This document shows positions 1 to 9,000 of a DNA stretch of 44,972 bases, piece by piece. The notes under the pieces are model-generated. The model worked only from the letters and a program-made list of their open reading frames with translations. It ran no database searches and was not told the DNA's origin. A program made the translations under genes and the position numbers. Source of the stretch: Couchioplanes azureus (GTDB lineage Bacteria; Actinomycetota; Actinomycetes; Mycobacteriales; Micromonosporaceae); NCBI RefSeq assembly GCF_014648355.1, contig NZ_BMQY01000019.1, forward strand, positions 1 through 44,972. Direction: 5' to 3'. The stretch's first letter is position 1. Every line of letters starts with the position of its first letter.

Positions 1-1
1 G

Positions 2-3000
2 CGTCTGGTGGAGCGGTTGGCGCCGGAGCGGTCGCTGTCGCGCAACCCGCTGTTCCAGGTAATGCTGGTGGTGCAGAACATGCCCGGCGGCGCCCCGGAG
101 TTCCCCGGCCTGACCGTGGCGGACGAGCCCGTCCGCGTGGACTTCGCCAAGTTCGACCTGGCCTTGGCGGTGCGTGAGCGCCGCGCCGCCGACGGTGGCG
201 CCGACGGCATCGAGGGCGACTTCGAGTTCGACACCGACCTGTTCGACCGGCCCACGGTCGCCGCGTTCGGCCACCGGCTGCGCGCCCTGCTCGCCGCCTG
301 CGTCGCGGATCCCGGCGCCCCGGTCGGCCGGCACGACATCCTGCTCCCCACCGACCGGATCGCCGAGGGCGAGCCGGCACCGGGGCCGAGGACCGTGCCG
401 GAGCTGTTCGCCGCGCAGGTCGCCGCCCGGCCCGGCGCCCCCGCGCTGGTCCACGAGGACCGGACCCTCACCTACGCCGAGCTCGATGCGCGCGCCGACC
501 GGCTGGCCCGGCTCCTGCACAAGCGGGGCATCGTCGCCGAGGACCTGGTGGCGATCGCGCTGCCCCGCGGCGTCGACCTGGTCGTCGCCCAACTGGGCAT
601 CCTCAAGGCCGGCGCGGCGTACCTGCCGCTGGACCCGGAGTATCCGGCCGACCGGATCGCCTACATGCTCGGCGACGCGCGGCCCGCGCTGGTGCTCACC
701 GACCAGGCCTCGGCGGACCGGTTCGGCGCCGTGCCCGTGTTCGTCGTGGACCTGCCGTGGCCCGAGGACGCGCCCGCGGCCCCGCGGCCGCCGGTGTCGC
801 CGCAGAGCGCGGCCTACGTCATCTACACCTCCGGATCGACCGGCCGGCCCAAGGGCGTGGTGGTGTCGCACGCCGGCGCGTCCGCCCTCGCCGCCACGCA
901 GCGGGACCGGCTGGGCGTCGGCCCGGGCAGCCGGGTGCTGCAGTTCGCCTCACCGAGCTTCGACGCCGCGTACTGGGAACTGAGCATGGGCCTGCTGTGC
1001 GGGGCCACGCTCGTGCTGGCCGCCGCCGAGCGGCTCCTGCCGGGAGAGTCGCTGCACCGGCTCGTCGCCGAGCACGGCGTCACCCACGCCACCCTCCCGC
1101 CGGCCGTGCTGCCGGTGCTGGACGCCGGCCGGTGGCCGGGGGACGGCACGCTCGTCGTGGCGGGCGAGGCGTGCCCGCCCGATCTGGTGGGGGAGTGGTC
1201 CCGCGACCGCACCATGATCAACGCGTACGGCCCGACCGAGACCACCGTCTGCGCCACGATGAGCGGGCCGCTGTCCGGCAGCGTCGTCGCACCGCTGGGC
1301 ACGCCGGTCGCGGGCGCCCGCGTGTACGTGCTCGACGAGTGGCTCAGGCCGGTGCCCGCCGGGGTCGTCGGAGAGCTGTATCTCGCCGGTGACGGCCTCG
1401 CTCGGGGCTATCTCGGGCGCGCGGCGCTGACCGCACACCGGTTCGTCGCCGACCCGTTCGGCCCGCCCGGCGCGCGCATGTACCGCTCCGGCGACCTGGC
1501 CCGCCTGCACCACGACGGCAGCCTCACGTTCGCCGGCCGCGGCGACGACCAGGTCAAGGTCCGCGGCCACCGGGTCGAGCTGGGTGAGGTGGCCGCGGCC
1601 CTGTCCGGCTGCCCCGAGGTGGCGCAGGGCGCGGCCACGGTGCACGACGGCGAGCTCGTCGGCTATGTGGTCGCGGCCGGGCCGGACACCGCGGACGACG
1701 AGCGCGTCGAGGAGTGGCGCCGCACCTACGACGACGTGTACGCCGACGCCGGCACCGCCGAGTTCGGCGAGGAGTTCGAGGGGTGGAACTCCACCTACAC
1801 CGGCGAGCCCATTCCGCTCGGCGAGATGCGCGAGTGGCGCCGGGCGGTGGTCGACCGCATCCTCGAGCAGCGCCCGCGCCGGGTTCTCGAGCTGGGCGTC
1901 GGCACCGGCCTGATCATGTCCCAGGTGGCGCCGCAGTGCGAGCGGTACTGGGGCACCGACTTCTCACCCCGGGTCGTCGACGCCCTCACCAGGGTCGTGT
2001 CCGGCCGCCCCGAGCTCGACGGCGTGGTGACCCTGCGCGCCCAGGCGGCCGACGTCGCCGACGGGCTGCCCGGCGGCTTCGACCTCGTCGTCGTCAACTC
2101 GGTGATCCAGTACTTCCCGGGCGCCGACTACCTGACCCGGGTGCTCGACGTGGCGCTGGCCCAGCTGGCCCCCGGCGGCCGCATCCTCGTGGGCGACGTG
2201 CGCAACCCGCGGCTGCTGCGGCTGCTGCGGACCGCGGTGGAGATGCGCCGCGGCACCCCCGCCGCCGACCTGCCCCGGGCGGTCGAGGCGGCCGTCGCCG
2301 CCGAGCGCGAGCTGCTGGTCGACCCCGACTACTTCCACGACCTGGCCGCCGGGCGCCCGGAGATCTCGGCGGTCGACATCCAGCTGCAGCGCGGCACCGC
2401 GCACAACGAGCTGACCCGGTACCGCTACCACGTGGTGCTGCACAAGCAGGCGACCGGCGTGCTGCGGGTCGCCGAGGCCCCGTCGGTGGACTGGCGCGAC
2501 GAGGACTCGCTGCGCGCCGCCCTCGCCGAGCGGCCGGCCGTGCTGCGGGTCCGCGACGTGCCCAACGGCCGGCTCACCGGCGAGAGCCCCGAGGTCGGTC
2601 CCGGTGTGGATCCGGAACGCTTCGCCGCGATCGGTGCCGAGCTCGGCTACCGCACGGCGGTGACCTGGTCGGGCACCACCTGCCTCGACGTCGTCTTCAC
2701 CACCGACCCGGGGCCGCTCGACGGGCTGTGCCGCCCGGGACCGGGCGGGCCGCGTACCCGTGAACCGGCCGTGTCCGGAACCCGCGCCGGGCTGCCCGCT
2801 GCGGTGCGGGCCCGGCTCACCGACCGGTTGCCCGCCGCCCTGGTGCCCACCGCGATCGTGGTGCTCGACGCGCTGCCGCTGACGCCGAACGGCAAGGTGG
2901 ACCGGGCCGCCCTCCCCGCACCCGGCACGGCCGCCGCCCCGGCCGCCGGGCGGGCTCCCCGGGACGCCGAGGAGACCGCGCTGTGCGAGATCTTCGCCCG

Positions 3001-6000
3001 CGTGCTCGGCCGTCCCCGGGTCGGCGCCGACGACGACTTCTTCGCCCTGGGCGGCCACTCGCTGCTCGCCACCCGCATCCTCAGCGCGGTCCGCGAACGC
3101 TTCGGTGTGGAGCTGGCCGTCCGCGACCTGTTCGAGTCGCCCACCCCGGCCGGGCTGGCCGCGTGCCTGCGCGGCGCCCAGGACGGCCGGCCGCCGCTGG
3201 TCGCCGGTGAGCGCCCGGCGCGCATCCCGTTGTCCTTCGCCCAGCAGCGCCTGTGGTTCCTCGACGAGCTGGAGGGGCCCGGCGCCACGTACAACATTCC
3301 GATGCCGCTGCGCCTGCACGGGCCGGTGGACCACCCCGCCCTGCGCCAGGCGCTGGCGGACGTGGTCGCCCGGCACGAGGCGCTGCGCACCCGTTACCCC
3401 GCCGAGGACGGTACGCCGTACCAGGAGATCCTGGACGCCGCCGCCGCGACGCCGGACCTGCCGCTCGTGGACACCGACGAGCGGCGGCTGCCCGGCCAGC
3501 TGCGTACGGCCGCCGGCTCGACGTTCGACCTGGCCCGCGAGACACCGCTGCGGGCCTGGCTCTACCGGCTCGGCCCGCGCGAGCACGTGCTGTTGCTGCT
3601 GCTGCACCACATCGCCGGTGACGGCTGGTCGCTCGGCCCGCTGGTGCGCGATCTCGGCACCGCGTACGGGGCCCGGCTCGCCGGGGACGCTCCGGAGTGG
3701 ACGCCGTTGCCGGTGCAGTACGCCGACTACGCGCTCTGGCAGCGTGACCTGCTCGACGGGCAGGGCCTGATGGAACGCCAGATGCGGTACTGGACGCAGG
3801 CCCTCGACGGCATGCCGGAGCAGATCGACCTGCCCACCGACCGGCCCCGTCCGGCCGTCGCCGGACACGCCGGTGACGCGATCGGCTTCGAGCTGGACCC
3901 TGAGCTGCACCGGGCGTTGCTGCGCCTGGCTCGTGAGCATGACGTGACGTTGTTCATGGTGTTGCAGGCGGCGTTGGCGGTGTTGTTGTCGCGGATGGGT
4001 GCGGGTGACGACGTGCCGATCGGGAGTCCGATCGCGGGTCGTACCGATGAGGCGTTGGACGAGTTGGTCGGGTTCTTCGTCAACACGTTGGTGTTGCGGA
4101 CGGACACGTCGGGCGATCCGTCGTTCGCGCAGTTGCTGGGTCGGGTGCGGGAGACGGATCTGGCGGCGTACGCGCATCAGGATCTGCCGTTCGAGCGTCT
4201 GGTGGAGCGGTTGGCGCCGGAGCGGTCGCTGTCGCGCAACCCGCTGTTCCAGGTCATGCTGGCGTTCCAGAGCACGGCCGACGGCGACCTGCGGATGCCC
4301 GGCCTGACCGTCGCGTTCGAGACCGTCGGCGTCGGCATCGCCAAGTTCGACCTGCACCTGAGCGTCGCCGAGCGGACCCGCGACGGCGGACCGGCGGGGG
4401 TGACCTGCGCCCTGGAATACCGGACCGACCTGTTCGACCGGCCCACGGTCCAGGCGATGACGCAGTGGTTCACCCGGATCCTGCACACCGCCGTCTCCGC
4501 GCCCGACCGTCCGGTCAGCACGCTGGAGCTGCTCACCACCGCGGGCAGCGCGGCGCTGCTCGCCGCCGGCGCGGGCCGCCGCGTCCCGCCGCCGGCGGGC
4601 ACGGTGCCCGAGCTGTTCGAGGCGCAGGTGGCCGCCGCCCCCGGCGCCGTGGCGCTGCGCGCCGCCGGGACCGAGCTGACCTACGCCGAGCTGGACGAAC
4701 GGGCCAACCGGCTCGCGCACCTGCTGGCCGCCCGCGGTATCGGCCCGGAGTCGGTCGTCGCGCTGGTCCTGCCGCGCGGCGTGGACCTGATCGTCGCCCT
4801 GCTCGCGACGCTCAAGGCCGGCGCCGCCTACCTGCCGGTCGACGTCGAGTATCCGGCCGAGCGGATCGCGTACCTGCTGGCGGACGGCTCGCCGGACGGC
4901 GTGCTCACCGTCCTCGGCATGCCCGGCGTCCCGGCGGACGCCGTACGGCTGGACTCCGCCGAGGTCCGCGCCGCGCTGCGCCGGGCACCGGCCACCGCGC
5001 CCCGCGACGCCGACCGGGTCGCGCCGCTGCGGCCGGGCAATCCCGCATACCTGGTCTACACCTCCGGATCGACCGGCCGGCCCAAGGCGGTCGTGATGCC
5101 CTGCGCCGGCCTGCTCAACCTGCTCACCTGGCACGTCTCGCGGTTCCCCGGCGGCCTCGGCACGGTCACCGCCCAGTACACCGCGATCGGGTTCGACTTC
5201 TCGGTGCAGGAGATCCTCGCCGCCCTCGTGTCGGGGCGCACCCTCGCGGTGCCCTCGGAGGACGTGCGCCGCGACCCCGCCCGGCTGGTCCGCTGGCTCG
5301 CCGACAACCGGGTCAACGAGTTGTTCGCCCCCAACGTCGTCGTCGAGACGCTGTGCCGGGCCGCCGCGGAGGCCGGGACGGACCTGCCCGACCTGACCGA
5401 CGTCCTGCAGGGCGGCGAGGCGCTCACCCTGACCCGGGCGGTCCGCGAGTTCTTCGCCCGGCCCGGCCGCCGTCTGCACAACGTCTACGGCCCGGCCGAG
5501 ACGCACGCGGTCACCACCAACTCCCTGCCGGAACGGGTGGCGGCCTGGCCCGCCGCGGCCTCCATCCACGGCACCCTGGCCAACACCCGGGTCTCCGTGC
5601 TGGACGGGCGGCTGCGGCCGGTCCCGCCCGGCGTCGCCGGCGAGCTGTACCTCTCCGGCGCCGGGGTGGCCCGCGGCTACCACGAACGCCCCGGGCTGAC
5701 GGCGGCACGCTTCGTCGCCGACCCGTACGGCCCGCCCGGCGAGCGGATGTACCGCACCGGCGACCTGGCCCGCTGGCGTGCCGACGGCTCCCTGCACTTC
5801 CTCGGCCGCGCCGACGACCAGGTCAAGCTGCGGGGCTTCCGGATCGAGCCGGGTGAGGTGGAGAACGTCGTGGCGGCTCTGCCCGGCGTGGGCCGCGCCG
5901 CCGTCGTGCTCCGCGACGTGCTGGTGGCCTACGTCGTGCCGGACGACGCCGCGGTCCCGCCCGACCCGGCGGCGCTGCGGGCCCTGCTCGCCCGCCGGCT

Positions 6001-9000
6001 GCCCGACTTCATGGTGCCCGCCGCCGTGGTCGTGCTGGACGCGCTGCCGCTCACCCCGAACGGCAAGCTCGACCGGTCCGCGCTGCCTGTGCCGGAGGCC
6101 GGCGCCGTCCGGCACGCGGCCGCCACGCCGCAGGAGGAGATCCTGTGCGGACTGTTCGGAGAGGTGCTGGACCGGCCCTGCGTCGGCGTGGACGACGACT
6201 TCTTCGCCCTCGGCGGCCACTCGCTGCTCGCCACCCGGCTGGTCAGCAAGGCCCGCGCCGCCCTCGGCGTCGAGCTGTCCGTGCGCGACCTGTTCGAGAC
6301 GCCCACCCCGGCGGGCCTCGCCGCCCGCACCGGCGCGGGCGCCGTGAGCCGCCCGCCGCTGACGCCCCGCAGCCGGGGTGAGCGCGCCGCCCTCTCGTAC
6401 GCCCAGCAGCGCCTGTGGTTCCTGCACCGGCTGGAAGGGCCGAGCCCCACCTACAACCTGCCGTACCCGCTGCGGGTGACCGGGGCGCTCGACCTGGCCG
6501 CCCTGCGCGCCGCGATCGGCGACCTGATGCGCCGCCACGAGACCCTGCGCACCGTCTTCCCCGACGACGAGGGCATGCCCTACCAGCTGGTGCGCGAGGT
6601 CCCCGAGCCCGGGCCGGAGATCGAGGTTCGCGACGTCGCGCCCGGCGGCCTGCGGGCGGCGGTGTCCGCGGCCGTGCGGCACGGCTTCGACCTCGCCACC
6701 GAGCTGCCGCTGCGCACCACGGTCTTCCGGGCCGGCCCCGAGGACCACGTCGTGCTGCTGTTGCTGCACCACATCGCCGGTGACGGCTGGTCGCTCGGCC
6801 CGCTGGTGCGCGATCTCGGCACCGCGTACGGGGCCCGGCTCGCCGGGGACGCTCCGCAGTGGACGCCGTTGCCGGTGCAGTACGCCGACTACGCGCTCTG
6901 GCAGCGTGACCTGCTCGACGAGAACGACCCGGACGGGCTGCTCAGCCGCCAGCTGTCCTACTGGACCGAGGCACTGGCCGGCCTGCCCGACCAGCTCACC
7001 CTGCCGGTGGACCACCCGCGCACGGCGGCCGGAACGGCCGTCGGCGACGTGACTCTCTTCCACCTCGACGCCGAGCTGCACCGGGCGTTGCTGCGCCTGG
7101 CTCGTGAGCATGACGTGACGTTGTTCATGGTGTTGCAGGCGGCGTTGGCGGTGTTGTTGTCGCGGATGGGTGCGGGTGACGACGTGCCGATCGGGAGTCC
7201 GATCGCGGGTCGTACCGATGAGGCGTTGGACGAGTTGGTCGGGTTCTTCGTCAACACGTTGGTGTTGCGGACGGACATGTCGGGCGATCCGTCGTTCGCG
7301 CAGTTGCTGGGTCGGGTGCGGGAGACGGATCTGGCGGCGTACGCGCATCAGGATCTGCCGTTCGAGCGTCTGGTGGAGCGGTTGGCGCCGGAGCGGTCGT
7401 TGTCGCGCAACCCGCTGTTCCAGGTCATGCTGGCGCTGCAGAACACCCCGGAGCACGACGTGTCGCTGCCCGGCCTGGACACCGGCGTCCAGCCGGTCGA
7501 CCTCGACGTCGCCAAGTTCGACCTCACCTGGAACCTCACCGAGCGCCGCGCCGGCGGCACCCCGCAGGGCATCGACGGCGTCGTCGAGTACCGCACCGAC
7601 CTGTTCGCACCCGCCACCACGCAGGCCCTCGCGGACCGCTTCCGCACGGTGCTGACCGCCGTGGTCGCCGCACCCGGCGCACCGATCAGCCGGGTGGACG
7701 TCCGGACCGCCGGCGAGCGCGCCGCGCCGGTCGCCGGTTCCCCCGCGCCCGCGGTGACCGGCGGCCTGGCCGAGGCCTTCGCCGCCCAGGCCGGGCGGAC
7801 CCCGGACGCCGTCGCCGTGCGCAGCGGCGCCACGGTGCTCACCTTCCGCGAGGTGGCGCAGCGCGCGGACCGGCTGGCCCGCCGCCTGGTCGCGCACGGC
7901 GTGCGCCCCGGGGACGCCGTCGCGGTGCGGGTGCGCCGATCGCCCGAGCTGGTCGTCGCCACCCTCGCGGTCGTCGCGGCCGGCGCGGCGTACGTGCCCC
8001 TGCACGGCGGCTTCCCGGCCGAGCGGATCCGGACGGTGCTCCGGGAGACCGGCGCCCGGATCGTCGTCGGGGACGACCCGGTGCCCGGCGCCGAGGCGTG
8101 CGTCCACGTCCACCCCGGGGACCGCCCGGCGCCCGACGCCGGCCTGCCCGCCGGGACCGGCCCGGACGCGCTCGCGTACGTCATGTTCACCTCCGGCTCC
8201 ACCGGCGCTCCGAAGGGCATCGGCGTCACCCAGGCCGACGTGCTCCAGCTGGTCGCCGACCCCTGCTGGCGCTCCGGTCCGGGCGAGCGGGTGCTGATGC
8301 ACTCCCCGTACGCCTTCGACATCTCCACCTACGAGCTGTGGATGCCGCTGCTCACCGGCGCGGAGATCGTCGTCGCCCCGGCCGGGGACCTCGACGGCGC
8401 CGACCTCAGCGAGGCGATCCGCGACGGCGCGGTGACCTGCGTGATGCTCACCGCCGGGCTGTTCGGCCTGCTCGCCGACGAGTACCCGGACTGCTTCGCC
8501 GGCGTGCGCGAGGTCTGGACCGGCGGCGACGTGGTCTCCGCCAGCGCCGTTCGCCGGGTCCTGGAGCGCTGCCCGGGAACCGTCGTGCAGCACCTCTACG
8601 GCCCGACCGAGACGACGCTCGGCGTCACCGCGCTGACGCTGCGGGACGCCGGCGAGGTCCCGGACACCGTGCCGATCGGCCGGCCGCTGGCGGGCGTCCG
8701 GGCGTACGTGCTCGACGAGCGCCTCCGCCCGGTGCCGGCGAACGTCGTGGGCGAGCTGTATCTGGCCGGGGCCGGCCTGGCCCGCGGCTACGTCGGCCGG
8801 TCCGCGCTGACCGCGGAAAGGTTCGTCGCCGACCCGCACGGCGCTCCGGGCGAGCGCATGTACCGGACCGGTGACCTGGTCCGCCGCACCGCCGACGGGG
8901 TGCTGCACTTCGCCGGCCGCGCCGACGACCAGGTGAAGCTGCGCGGTTTCCGGGTCGAGCCCGGCGAGGTGGAGGCGGCGCTCGCCCGGCACCCGGACGT

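Larger units (their letters stand above)
3215..6340 (+). other. NRPS module: C-A-PCP, imino-acid-like specificity
   Basis: C domain with LSFAQQRLWF at the start and HHIAGDGWS at 3604. A domain with YTSGSTGRPKAVVMP (5057 on) and NVYGPAETH. The code DFQLLGVAV carries Gln at the 239 position, shared with proline codes (DVQLIAHVV). It looks like the pipecolate codes of streptogramin and FK506-type systems as I remember them. No lysine cyclodeaminase is in the window, so a pipecolate supply would have to come from elsewhere. PCP serine at 6221. Confidence 0.75.

Noticed and set aside
3604..6790. HHIAGDGWS-type C domains taken as D-amino-acid (DCL) acceptors
   Set aside because: There is no E domain in the modules before them, and this motif form is also common in actinobacterial LCL domains. 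By eye the subtype cannot be decided.
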